This document shows, one piece after another, positions 7,944 through 16,308 of a DNA stretch of 64,000 nt. Both the position numbers and the translations under genes were made by a program. Within the stretch, counting starts at the first letter, position 1. Each line of letters opens with the position of its first letter. The DNA lies in assembly GCF_022919175.1 (NCBI RefSeq), contig NZ_CP095043.1, positions 2,542,001 to 2,606,000 on the forward strand. Direction: 5' to 3'. The notes under the pieces are model-generated. The model was not told where the DNA came from and did no database searches. It worked only from the letters and a program-made list of their open reading frames with translations. Origin of the DNA: Leucobacter rhizosphaerae (lineage in GTDB: Bacteria > Actinomycetota > Actinomycetes > Actinomycetales > Microbacteriaceae).

Positions 7944-9611
7944 TCAGCCGCCGAGGCGCTCGGCGCCGACGGCGATCCGCCCGTCGATCACGGTCGCGAG
8001 CAGATCGATGTCGGCGATGCGAGCGCTCGGCACTGTGAGCGGATCATCGCCGAGCACCACAAGGTCCGCGAGCATGCCGGGGCGGATCGTGCCGCGGTTG
8101 TGGGCCTGACCCGTCGCGCTGGCCGACCCGACCGTGTAGGCGGCGAGCGCCTGCGCGGCCGAGAGTCGCTCGTCCGCGGCCACGATCGCGCCCGATCCGG
8201 TGCGCCGCTCCACGAAGGACTGGATCCCGGCGAGTACATTGCCGTCGGCAACCGGGCGATCCGACGAACCCGGCAGCATGATTCCCGCGTCGAGGAACGA
8301 GCGACCTCGATAGAGCTGCCCGACCCGCTCCGCGCCGATCTTCTCGACCATCGCGTCGCCGAACTCCCTTAGGAAGAACGGCTGCGGGGTGACGGCGATC
8401 CCGAGCTCGGCGAGCAGCGGGAGCTGGTCGTCGCGCACGATCCCGGCGTGCTCGATCCGGTTCGGGATCGCCCGCCGCCCGAATCGCCGCTGCGCCTCGC
8501 CGATGATCGAGATCGCCTGGTCCACGGCGTGGTCGCCGATCGCGTGCATGGCGATCGACCAGCCTCCGGCGTAGGCGCGCAGGGCGCGGGAGCGCAGCGT
8601 CTCCGGCGACTCCTGCAGGTAGCCGTGATTGTCGGGGCACCCGAAGTAGTGCTCGGAGAGCGAGGCCGTCGAGCCGAGCAGCGAGCCGTCGCTGAAGATC
8701 TTGACGGGGCCGAGCTGCAGCCAGTCGTCGCCGAAGCCGGTGTGGATTCCGCCGTCGAGCGTCAAGATGTCGTGGTCGGTCTCGTGGCCCGGGATCGCGT
8801 GCAGGGCGTCGATGATGAACATGGGCTGCATCCGGGTGTGCAGCCGGCCCTCGGCGCGGGCGATCTGGTACGCGGCGAACTCCCGGGGCGAGTTGCCGAT
8901 CCAGCCCCCGGCGATGCCGGCGTCGGTGACGCTCGTGATGCCCTCGCGCAAGTAGTGCTGGGTGGCGAGGTCGAGCGCGTCGGCGATCGTCGCGGTGGGG
9001 TAGGGGAGCACGAGGTCCTGCACGAGCGACATCGCGTTCTCCTCGAGCAGACCCGTGGGTCGACCAGCGGAGTCGACGGTTACGACGCCGCCCTCGATGG
9101 GCGCGGACAGGTCGGCGCGCGCCTCGATCAGCTGGAGCGCGGCGCCGTTGACGAACGCGAAGTGACCGGAGTTGTGCTTCAGCCAGACGGGGCGGCCGCC
9201 GGCAGCGCGGTCGAGCGCATCACGATCCGGATACTGCCCGCCGAGACGGATATGGCTGAAGCCGCTCGCGACGATCCACTCCCCGGGCGCGGCGCGGCCG
9301 GCCCGATCGGCGACGGCATCGTAGAGCTCGGCCAGGGTCGCGGCGGTGCTGAGGTCGAGCTCGAGTTTGCTGAGGCCGAACCAGATGCTGTGGGCGTGCA
9401 CGTCGTTGAATCCGGGGACGAGCGTGGCGCCCTCGAGGTCGATCACTCGCGCGCCCCCGGTCCGAACCTCGCCCGTCGAGACCTCGGTGATCCTGCCGCC
9501 GCTCACCCGTACCGACCGTGCAGCGGGCATCCCGGGATCCTGGGTGTGGACGACCGCGTTGCGGAAGACCGTGTCCTCGCGGGGGGTGTGCTCCGACGGT
9601 GGGTGCTGCAC
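7944..9611 (-). CDS. Amidohydrolase family 3 protein, second copy
   Basis: A 555-residue family-3 amidohydrolase starting at GTG 9611, which has GGAG six bases upstream. Longer in-frame starts add only proline/arginine-rich sequence and cross the divergent promoter. Motifs in order: VPGFNDVHAHSIW (first metal site, near residue 68), the HNSGHFAFVNGAAL region, AMHAIGDHAVDQAI (histidine ligand, near 350), RIEHAGIVRDD, and the barrel-end aspartate in PGSSDRPVADGN. The GMLADLVVLGDDPL end closes the beta-sandwich. It is only distantly similar to the copy at 3167-4849. It is divergent from the PucR-type regulator across a perfect palindrome, suggesting control by that regulator. Confidence 0.85.
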   Translation of the reverse strand: MQHPPSEHTPREDTVFRNAVVHTQDPGMPAARSVRVSGGRITEVSTGEVRTGGARVIDLEGATLVPGFNDVHAHSIWFGLSKLELDLSTAATLAELYDAVADRAGRAAPGEWIVASGFSHIRLGGQYPDRDALDRAAGGRPVWLKHNSGHFAFVNGAALQLIEARADLSAPIEGGVVTVDSAGRPTGLLEENAMSLVQDLVLPYPTATIADALDLATQHYLREGITSVTDAGIAGGWIGNSPREFAAYQIARAEGRLHTRMQPMFIIDALHAIPGHETDHDILTLDGGIHTGFGDDWLQLGPVKIFSDGSLLGSTASLSEHYFGCPDNHGYLQESPETLRSRALRAYAGGWSIAMHAIGDHAVDQAISIIGEAQRRFGRRAIPNRIEHAGIVRDDQLPLLAELGIAVTPQPFFLREFGDAMVEKIGAERVGQLYRGRSFLDAGIMLPGSSDRPVADGNVLAGIQSFVERRTGSGAIVAADERLSAAQALAAYTVGSASATGQAHNRGTIRPGMLADLVVLGDDPLTVPSARIADIDLLATVIDGRIAVGAERLGG

Positions 9612-9699
9612 GCTCGACTCCTTGGCGATCGGGGGCCTCGCTCCTCCCTCGCGACCGGTGCGAGCGAAGCGGGATGTTCTCCTATCGTCACGGCTCCGG

Positions 9700-9715
9700 C
9701 CACTGTGCACAGTGG
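9700..9715. promoter_or_regulatory. 16-bp perfect palindrome between divergent genes
   Basis: CCACTGTGCACAGTGG is a perfect palindrome about 90 bases upstream of the amidohydrolase start and 37 bases upstream of the PucR-type regulator start. TAGGCT at 9739-9744 could be the regulator's -10 box. The placement is that of an operator for a dimeric regulator, most simply the adjacent PucR-like protein. This is inference from position and symmetry. Confidence 0.5.
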
Positions 9716-9751
9716 GCATTCGTCCCCGGTTGCTGGAATAGGCTTGTGCGT

Positions 9752-10912
9752 ATGCACTCCGTCCTCGCTCCCGCCCTGCCGGAGGGCCGCCCGGAGGACC
9801 TGACGTGGGACTGGATGCTCGCGCGGCTCCGCGACGAACTGCCCGATCTCGTCGACGACTTCCTGCAGGAGTTCCGCGCGAAGGAACCGTACCCCGACGA
9901 CCAGGTGCCGGATCAGGACATCGCGGACACGGCCCGGCAGACATTCGACCTGCTCATCCGGCGACTCCGCGACGAGCCCGACCCGCCGGGCGCCGCGGGA
10001 GTCATGGAGCGGCTCGCCGCGCGTCGTGCCCAGCAGGGCGTGCCCCTCTCCACCTTCCTGCGCGCGGTCCGCATCGATTTCCGGGTGATGTGGCTCCGCC
10101 TGCAGCGCATCGCGGGCGTGGACGGCAACGCGGTGCTGGCGCAGAACGTCATGCACTTGCTCGACACGGTCGACGCGTACGTGGATTCCCTGCGCGAGGC
10201 CTACCGGGCGGAGGTCGATCGCATCGACCGCACCGCCGCCGCGCACCGGCACCGGATGGTCATGCGGTTGTTCGACGGCAAGCCGATCTCGGCCAGCGAG
10301 CTCGAGCTCATCGCCGGCCGACTCCGCATGCGGGCGCTCGCGGACTACGAGGTCGTCGCGGTGATGGGCGAGGGGATCACCGCCATGATCGCGCGCTACG
10401 GCTCGGATCCGCGGGTCGGGATCTTCGAGAGTGCGAGCGCGATGATCCTCTTCCGCGAGCAGCAGGGTCCGGAGCAGTGGCGGCGCGACGCGCACGAGCG
10501 CGGCGGGTACGTCGGCGGGGTGGCCGGGCTGGCCGGGGTGTACGCGGCCGGGCGGCTCGCACTGGAGATCGCGGCGAATGCTCCCCCCACCCCCAAGATC
10601 CTCGCGACCGAGGACGAGGTGTGGGCGACCGTGGCGCGGTCGCATCTGCTGCAGGTGTTCCCGGCTCGGACGACCGCACTGCTCGAATCGCTCGACGGGC
10701 TCGCCGAGCACGAGCGGGAGCGCGTGGTCGAGGCCGTGCAGACGTACCTGACGAGCGGATCGATCAAGGAGACCGCCGAGCAGCTGTACTGCCACCGCAA
10801 CACCGTCATCAACCGACTGCGCGCCTTCGCGGAACGGACGGGGTTCGACCCCACCGTGCCCCGCGAGGCGGCCTGGATCCTGGTGGCGCTGGCACCGGCT
10901 GCGGGCGACTAG
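9752..10912 (+). CDS. PucR-type (CdaR-like) transcriptional regulator
   Basis: A 386-residue regulator. The N-terminal half is helical (DELPDLVDDFLQEFR, then MERLAARRAQQGVPLSTFLRAVRIDF). The middle holds a GGDEF-like degenerate fold, and the C-terminus carries the PucR helix-turn-helix: LLESLDGLAEHERERVVEAVQTYL, then KETAEQLYCHRNTVINRLRAF near residues 340-362. Proteins of this family usually activate adjacent catabolic genes, classically for purines, but also sugar acids and amines. It is flanked by a divergent amidohydrolase and downstream aldehyde and alcohol dehydrogenase genes, an ABC importer and an M20 hydrolase, which are its probable targets. ATG 9752 was chosen because upstream codons are non-homologous. 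Confidence 0.85.
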   Translation: MHSVLAPALPEGRPEDLTWDWMLARLRDELPDLVDDFLQEFRAKEPYPDDQVPDQDIADTARQTFDLLIRRLRDEPDPPGAAGVMERLAARRAQQGVPLSTFLRAVRIDFRVMWLRLQRIAGVDGNAVLAQNVMHLLDTVDAYVDSLREAYRAEVDRIDRTAAAHRHRMVMRLFDGKPISASELELIAGRLRMRALADYEVVAVMGEGITAMIARYGSDPRVGIFESASAMILFREQQGPEQWRRDAHERGGYVGGVAGLAGVYAAGRLALEIAANAPPTPKILATEDEVWATVARSHLLQVFPARTTALLESLDGLAEHERERVVEAVQTYLTSGSIKETAEQLYCHRNTVINRLRAFAERTGFDPTVPREAAWILVALAPAAGD

Positions 10913-11064
10913 TACCGGAATATGCAAATGCACAGCCGGTGGCCGAGTTCCCAGTGACTTCGCCCCGGGCCTTCCGCGTGCCGCCGACCTAGCGTTGAGT
11001 GCATTCGCCCCTGCGACCCCGTCCGGGAGCGAGCCACACCATTCATCGGCGTCGAGAGGGAGCC

Positions 11065-12492
11065 ATGCGGCACAGCGCGGTCACCAACATCATCGACGGC
11101 CTCCCCGTCGCGGGATCCGGCGACCGGTACGACCTCGTCGATCCCGCGACCGGGCAGCACCTCATCGAGTACCGCGGCGCGGCACCGGCCGAGGTGGACC
11201 TGGCCTTCGCCGCCGCCACCGCGGCCGCGACGTCCTGGCGCCGGACGACCCCGGCCGAGCGGCACGCGCGGATCCTGCGGCTCGCCGACGCGATCGAGGC
11301 GAACCTCGATCGGATCCTGGACGTCGAGATCGCCGAGACCGGCAAGCCGCGAGAGACCACCCGCGAGATGGAGCTGCTGCGCGCCATCGACCAGCTGCGG
11401 TTCTTCGCCGGGCTCGGGCGGGCGCCGCAGGGGATCGCGCAGGGCGAGTTCGCCGCGGGGTTCAGCTCGTCGATCCGGCGCGAGCCCATTGGCGTCGTGG
11501 CGCAGGTCACACCCTGGAACTACCCGTTCATGATGGCGATCTGGAAGATCGCCCCCGCGCTCGCCGCCGGCAACACGATTGTGCTGAAACCGGCCGAGAC
11601 CACCCCGGGCAGCTCGGTGCTCCTCGCTCAGCTCGCCGCGGAGGTCCTCCCCGCGGGCGTGCTCAACGTCGTGGTGGGCGGGCGCGAGACCGGCAGGCTG
11701 CTCTCGGAGCACCGCGCGGCCGACATGGTCGCGATCACCGGCAGCGTGCGAGCGGGCTCGGAGGTGATGTCCGCGGCGTCCCGCAACATTACCCGCGTGC
11801 ACTTGGAGCTCGGCGGCAAGGCGCCGGCGGTCGTCTTCGCCGACGCGAACCTCGACCTCGCGGTGCCGGGGATCGCCTCGGCGGCGTTCTTCAACGCAGG
11901 GCAGGACTGCACCGCGGCGACCCGCGCGATCGTGCACGAGAGCATCCTCGACGAGTTCCTCGATCGTCTCAAAGCGCACACCGCCACGATCACGACCGGT
12001 GGGCCGGATCAACCTGGCGCGTTCCACGGGCCGCTCAACAGCCTCGCGCAGCTCGAGCGCGTGCAGGCCGTGCTGGGCCGGCTGCCGGATCACGTCGCGG
12101 TCGAGGCCGGCGGGTACCGCCTCGAGCCGGGCTACTTCTTGAAGCCGACCGTGCTCTCCGGCGTTCGGCAGGACGACGAGGTCGTGCAGGCCGAGCTGTT
12201 CGCGCCGATCCTGACCGTGCAGAGCTTCACGACCGAGGCGGAGGCGATCGAGCTCGCCAACGGCGTCGACCTGGCGCTCGCCTCGAGCCTGTGGACGACG
12301 AATCACGGTCGTGCCACCGAACTCGCCGGGCTGCTCGACTTCGGCACCGTGTGGATCAACTGCCACCAGGTGATTCCCGCGGAGATGCCGCACGGCGGCT
12401 ACAAGGCTTCCGGGCTGGGCAAGGACCTCTCGCTCTACGGCTACGAGGACTACACCCGCATCAAACACGTGATGAGCGCGCACGCGCGCTGA
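11065..12492 (+). CDS. Aldehyde dehydrogenase family protein
   Basis: A 475-residue NAD(P)-dependent aldehyde dehydrogenase that oxidises an aldehyde to the acid. The Rossmann entry is TPWNYPFMMAIWKIAPALAAGNT, and NAD binding continues with LKPAETTP and FTGS-equivalent AITGSVRAG. The general-base glutamate lies in LELGGKAPAVV and the catalytic cysteine in FFNAGQDCTAATR. The oligomerisation strand is near WINCHQVIPAEMPHGGYKASG. This end resembles gamma-aminobutyraldehyde/betaine-aldehyde dehydrogenases. GAGAGGGAGCC precedes ATG 11065; an upstream start at 10999 would add unrelated residues. It is first in the run leading to the alcohol dehydrogenase and importer. Confidence 0.88.
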   Translation: MRHSAVTNIIDGLPVAGSGDRYDLVDPATGQHLIEYRGAAPAEVDLAFAAATAAATSWRRTTPAERHARILRLADAIEANLDRILDVEIAETGKPRETTREMELLRAIDQLRFFAGLGRAPQGIAQGEFAAGFSSSIRREPIGVVAQVTPWNYPFMMAIWKIAPALAAGNTIVLKPAETTPGSSVLLAQLAAEVLPAGVLNVVVGGRETGRLLSEHRAADMVAITGSVRAGSEVMSAASRNITRVHLELGGKAPAVVFADANLDLAVPGIASAAFFNAGQDCTAATRAIVHESILDEFLDRLKAHTATITTGGPDQPGAFHGPLNSLAQLERVQAVLGRLPDHVAVEAGGYRLEPGYFLKPTVLSGVRQDDEVVQAELFAPILTVQSFTTEAEAIELANGVDLALASSLWTTNHGRATELAGLLDFGTVWINCHQVIPAEMPHGGYKASGLGKDLSLYGYEDYTRIKHVMSAHAR

Positions 12493-12498
12493 TCCCGG

Positions 12499-12525
12499 CA
12501 CTCGGCAGACCGCCACTCGGCAGAC
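12499..12525. repeat. Short direct repeat CACTCGGCAGAC
   Basis: The 12-base unit CACTCGGCAGAC occurs twice, at 12499-12510 and 12514-12525, immediately after the aldehyde dehydrogenase stop and before the alcohol dehydrogenase. A slippage origin is likely. No function is evident. Confidence 0.6.
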
Positions 12526-12586
12526 TCGCCACCCACCGACCCACTACCGTCCGAACCCACAGTCGAAGTTTCAACGAGGAGATCCC

Positions 12587-13693
12587 ATGTCAGTCACAGC
12601 AAACGCCGTGCTCTTCGCCGGCGGCGACAGCACCCCCGTGATCACCGAGGTCGAGTACCGCGCGCCGCGAGCGGGCGAGGTGCTCGTGCGCATGACCGCG
12701 GCCGGCGTCTGCCACTCCGACCTGCACGTGCTCAACGGCGACTGGCCTTTCGACCACCGCGTCGCGCTGGGCCACGAGGGCGCCGGCATCGTCGAGGCGG
12801 TGGGTGAGGGCAGTGACCTCGCCCCCGGCGACCAGGTCGTGCTCTCGTGGTACGCCCCGTGCGGCCGGTGCGACGCGTGCGTCGCCGGGCAGAGCTGGCT
12901 GTGCAGCGCCAGCGGCGCCGTGACCAACGGGCTCCCCGACGGCAGCACGCCCATCACCGTCGCGGACGGCGAGGAGGCGCGCCCGTACCTGGGAGTCGGC
13001 ACCTTCTCCGAGGTCACGGTGGTGCCCCGCTCGGCGGTCGTGAAGATCCCCGCCGCGGTGCCGCCCGCGGTCGCCGCGCTCATCGGCTGCTCGATCACCA
13101 CCGGGATCGGCGCAGTGCTCAACACCGCCGACGTGCGCGCCGGACAGACCGCCGTCGTCGTCGGCGCCGGAGGCGTCGGCCAGGCGATCATCCTCGGGCT
13201 GAAGCTCGCGGGCGCCAGCAAGATCATCGCGGTGGACCTCTCCGAGGACCGGCTCGCGATCGCGCAGGAGCTCGGGGCCACCGACGTCTTCCTGGGCAGC
13301 GACCCGGACGTCGTCGAGCAGGTGCGCGCGGCCGCGGGCGGCTCGGGCGTCGACTTCGCCTTCGACGCGATCGGGGTGCCGCGGGTCACGAGCGGGATGC
13401 CCGACTACCTGAAGCCCGGTGGCGCCGTGGTGCTGGTGGGCATGCCGGCGCGCGACGCCGAAGCGACCATCACCCCCTGGCGCCTCATCGTGTTCGGGCA
13501 GCGTCTGCTCGGCTGCAACTACGGCTCCTCGCGCCCGCAGGTCGACTTCGTGCGGATTGCGAACCTCTACCTCGCGGGGCAGCTGCCGCTCGACCTCATG
13601 GTCGGCGAGCGCATCTCGCAGGATCGCGCCGTCGAGGCGGTCCAGGCGCTCACGAACCCCACCGGCAAGCGCAAGATCGTCGAGTTCCACTGA
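12587..13693 (+). CDS. Zinc-dependent alcohol dehydrogenase
   Basis: A 368-residue medium-chain dehydrogenase/reductase. Catalytic zinc ligands are in GVCHSDLH and GHEGAGIVEAVG, and the third is the Cys of LIGCSITTGIGAV. The structural zinc loop has four cysteines in CGRCDACVAGQSWLC. The NAD-binding motif is VVGAGGVGQAIILGLKLAGA followed by AVDLSEDRL. The overall pattern is that of class III-like/NDMA-type alcohol dehydrogenases, which oxidise primary alcohols to aldehydes. With the aldehyde dehydrogenase 94 bases upstream it would form an alcohol-to-aldehyde-to-acid route. GAGGAG lies just before the ATG. Confidence 0.88.
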   Translation: MSVTANAVLFAGGDSTPVITEVEYRAPRAGEVLVRMTAAGVCHSDLHVLNGDWPFDHRVALGHEGAGIVEAVGEGSDLAPGDQVVLSWYAPCGRCDACVAGQSWLCSASGAVTNGLPDGSTPITVADGEEARPYLGVGTFSEVTVVPRSAVVKIPAAVPPAVAALIGCSITTGIGAVLNTADVRAGQTAVVVGAGGVGQAIILGLKLAGASKIIAVDLSEDRLAIAQELGATDVFLGSDPDVVEQVRAAAGGSGVDFAFDAIGVPRVTSGMPDYLKPGGAVVLVGMPARDAEATITPWRLIVFGQRLLGCNYGSSRPQVDFVRIANLYLAGQLPLDLMVGERISQDRAVEAVQALTNPTGKRKIVEFH

Positions 13694-13778
13694 CACTGGC
13701 CACCGACCGCCAGACACCAGCCATCACCATCGAACCCTCGCACCACCTCACCACCACATCGCCACTGAAGGAGAAACA

Positions 13779-14765
13779 ATGAAGAAGTTGTTCACACGGG
13801 GCACGGCCGCCCTCGCACTCACGGCCGCAACGGCACTGCTGCTCTCGGGCTGCGGCGCGTCGGCCGATGCCGGCGGCTCCGAGTCCGCCGACGGCGGCAA
13901 GGGCGCCATCGCAATGGGCTTCGCCGGCATGGACATCACCATCTGGAACGATCAGCTCACGTTCATGGAGCCGATCATCGAGGAAGCGGGCTACGAGTTC
14001 CTCACCAGTGACCCGCAGTGGGACGTGCAGAAGCAGGTCTCCGACTGGGAGGCGTGGATCCAGCGCGGCGACGTCAAGGCGATCATGGGCTTCCCCGTGC
14101 AGAGCGACGCCATGGTGCCCGTGACCGCGAAGGCGACGGCCGAGGGCATCCCCGTGCTCGGCTACGCCACGCGCTGGGACGGCACCGTCGCGGGCACGAT
14201 CATCGACAGCTACGAGGACGGCTACCTGGTCGGCACCGTAGCTGCCGAGTGGATCACCGAGAATCTGGCTGATGAGGACGAGGTTCCCGTGGCGCTCGTC
14301 GCGGACAAGACCTCCGACCTGGGCAAGGGCCGCACCGAGGGCATCGCCGCGGCCATCACCGAGCTCGCACCGAACGCGAAAATCTACGAGCTCCCCGGCA
14401 TCTCGCGCGAAGAGGGCAATAGCGTGGCGAAGAGCCACCTCGTCGCCGTGCCCGACACGAAGATCTGGGTCGGCACCAGCAACGACAACACCGCGGGCGC
14501 GTACCAGGCGCTGCTCGACAGCGGCGTCGCGAAGGACGACGAGAGCTACTACGTCGGCGCGACCGACGCGACAAACGAGACGCTCGACGTCATCAAGATC
14601 CCGAACAGCATCTGGCGCGGCGGGTTCATCCTCCCGGCCAAGGAGCTCGCCGAGAGCAACGCCGATCTGCTCCTGCGCGCCGCCGCCGGGGAAGAGGTCG
14701 AGGACAACGTGATCACCTCGACCCGGGTGACCGCAGAAAACGCCGACGAGTTCTACGTCAACTAG
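13779..14765 (+). CDS. Ribose-type ABC transporter substrate-binding lipoprotein
   Basis: A 328-residue extracytoplasmic binding protein. The signal peptide (MKKLFTRGTAALAL) ends in the lipobox LLSGC, so Cys25 would be lipidated. The mature part has the periplasmic binding protein type 1 fold of the Peripla_BP_4 class. It shows IAMGFAGMDITIWND at the first strand, AIMGFPVQSDAMVPVTAKA (family pattern of repeated beta-alpha units), and DKTSDLGKGRTEGIAAAI. Sugar-type binding proteins of this family also bind amino-alcohols, autoinducers and nucleosides, so the ligand is open. The gene has a strong Shine-Dalgarno (GAAGGAGA), and a terminator-like hairpin separates it from the ATPase gene. Confidence 0.87.
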   Translation: MKKLFTRGTAALALTAATALLLSGCGASADAGGSESADGGKGAIAMGFAGMDITIWNDQLTFMEPIIEEAGYEFLTSDPQWDVQKQVSDWEAWIQRGDVKAIMGFPVQSDAMVPVTAKATAEGIPVLGYATRWDGTVAGTIIDSYEDGYLVGTVAAEWITENLADEDEVPVALVADKTSDLGKGRTEGIAAAITELAPNAKIYELPGISREEGNSVAKSHLVAVPDTKIWVGTSNDNTAGAYQALLDSGVAKDDESYYVGATDATNETLDVIKIPNSIWRGGFILPAKELAESNADLLLRAAAGEEVEDNVITSTRVTAENADEFYVN

Positions 14766-14772
14766 TCCGAGT

Positions 14773-14799
14773 TCGGGCCCGCCCCTCGGGCGGGCCCGA
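14773..14799 (+). terminator. Hairpin between binding-protein and ATPase genes
   Basis: TCGGGCCCGCCC (14773-14784) and its exact complement (14788-14799) form a 12-bp stem with a 3-base loop, just after the binding-protein stop and 21 bases before the ATPase GTG. Such intercistronic hairpins typically cause partial termination or stabilise the upstream message, so that more binding protein than transporter is made. Confidence 0.7.
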
Positions 14800-14820
14800 T
14801 TCCCGGGGAAGGAGTATCCA

Positions 14821-16308
14821 GTGACCGCCGATCTCCCAGGCGCTTCCCACGCGATGCCGCGACTGTCGTTCGACGGTGTCAGTGTCCGTTTCGGTTCCAC
14901 GCTCGCCCTCGACGGCATCGACCTCGAGATCCCGGCGGGCCAGATCGTCGGGCTGCTCGGGCACAACGGCGCCGGCAAGTCGACGCTCTTGAACGTCGCC
15001 ACCGGGGCCGTCTCCGCGACGTCGGGCACGATGGCGCTCGACGGCGTGCCGACCCCGCCCCGGGCGACCCCGAAGGACATCGCCGAGCTGGGTGTGACGG
15101 TGATCCACCAGGAACCCGCACTCGCCGGGAACCTGAGCATCCTCGACAACCTCTTTCTCGCACGGGGAGCCGGGGTGTCCCGGCCCGAGCGGGTCGCACG
15201 CGGCCGCGAGGCGCTCGACACCGTCGGCGGCGGCCACCTGCCGCTCGACGCCCCGGTGAACGCGCTCTCGCTCGGTGAGCGGCAGCTCGTGGACCTCGCT
15301 CGCGGTCTGCTCATCGGCGACATGCGCGTGCTGCTGCTCGACGAGCCGACCGCGGCGCTCGGCGAGGCCGAGACGCGGGCCCTGCATCAGCTGATCCGCG
15401 ATCTCGCGGCCAAGGGCACCACGGTGGTCTACGTGTCGCACCGGCTTCCCGACATCGTCGACGTGTGCGAGCGCATCGTCGTGCTCCGCGGCGGACGGAG
15501 CGTGATGGACGCCTCGACCGTCGGCATGAGCGCCGCCGAACTCTCCCGCGCGCTCGCGCCCGAGGTGCAGCTCGAATCCGACTGGACGCCCACCGTGGGC
15601 GAGTCCCGCCTCAGCGTCGACCACGCCGGAGGCACGCTCGAGTTCAGCGACGGCGAGATCGTCGGGCTGTACGGGATGGCGGCCGGCGAGCAGTTCCGGC
15701 TGCTCGACACCCTGTTCGGCCTGTCGGGCGACGTCACTGCGCGCCTGAGCGGGCGGCCGTACCGGGTCGCGCGCCCCACCCACGCCGTTCGGCAGGGGGT
15801 GCACCTCGTGCCGGCCGACCGCGAGACCGACGGGCTCATCGGCGGGCTCAGCGCGAAGGACAACACCTTCCTCCCGTGGTTCGCCCGCGGCTGGCGCTCG
15901 CGGCAGAAGATCAGCACCGCTTACGAGAGCATCCGCGAGACGCTGAACGTGCACGGCCCCGACGGTGACGCGCCGATCATGAGCTACTCGGGCGGCAACC
16001 GTCAGAAGCACCTGCTCGCCCGCTGGATGATCCCGGTGGCCCCGAAGGTGCTCCTGCTCGCGCAGCCTACGCAGGGCGTCGACGTCGGCGCCAAGCAGGA
16101 CATCCGCGTGGCCCTGCGCACCCTCGCCGACACCGGCGTCTGCATTCTCGTGGCCTCGGCCGAGACCGATGAGATCGCGTCAATGTGCGATCGCAGCTAC
16201 GTCCTCGCTCACGGTCAGCACCGTGAGATCTTCCGGAGCGGCGCGTACGAAGCCGACCTCCTCGCCACCCTGCTCGACCTCACCCCCGCTGGAGACCTCC
16301 ACTCATGA
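14821..16308 (+). CDS. Ribose-type ABC importer, double ATP-binding protein
   Basis: A 495-residue tandem ATPase of the RbsA/MglA class. Domain 1 has a complete Walker A (GHNGAGKST, near residue 49), a signature-like LSLGERQLV and Walker B LLLDEPTAAL. Domain 2 lacks a Walker A motif (VGLYGMAAGEQFRL occupies the site), as is normal for this family, and keeps the signature YSGGNRQK. Its Walker B reads LLLAQPTQGVD, so the Asp and catalytic Glu are replaced by Ala and Gln. Domain 2 is thus probably inert in hydrolysis. The gene starts at GTG 14821 after GGGGAAGGAG and overlaps the permease by four bases. Confidence 0.87.
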   Translation: MTADLPGASHAMPRLSFDGVSVRFGSTLALDGIDLEIPAGQIVGLLGHNGAGKSTLLNVATGAVSATSGTMALDGVPTPPRATPKDIAELGVTVIHQEPALAGNLSILDNLFLARGAGVSRPERVARGREALDTVGGGHLPLDAPVNALSLGERQLVDLARGLLIGDMRVLLLDEPTAALGEAETRALHQLIRDLAAKGTTVVYVSHRLPDIVDVCERIVVLRGGRSVMDASTVGMSAAELSRALAPEVQLESDWTPTVGESRLSVDHAGGTLEFSDGEIVGLYGMAAGEQFRLLDTLFGLSGDVTARLSGRPYRVARPTHAVRQGVHLVPADRETDGLIGGLSAKDNTFLPWFARGWRSRQKISTAYESIRETLNVHGPDGDAPIMSYSGGNRQKHLLARWMIPVAPKVLLLAQPTQGVDVGAKQDIRVALRTLADTGVCILVASAETDEIASMCDRSYVLAHGQHREIFRSGAYEADLLATLLDLTPAGDLHS

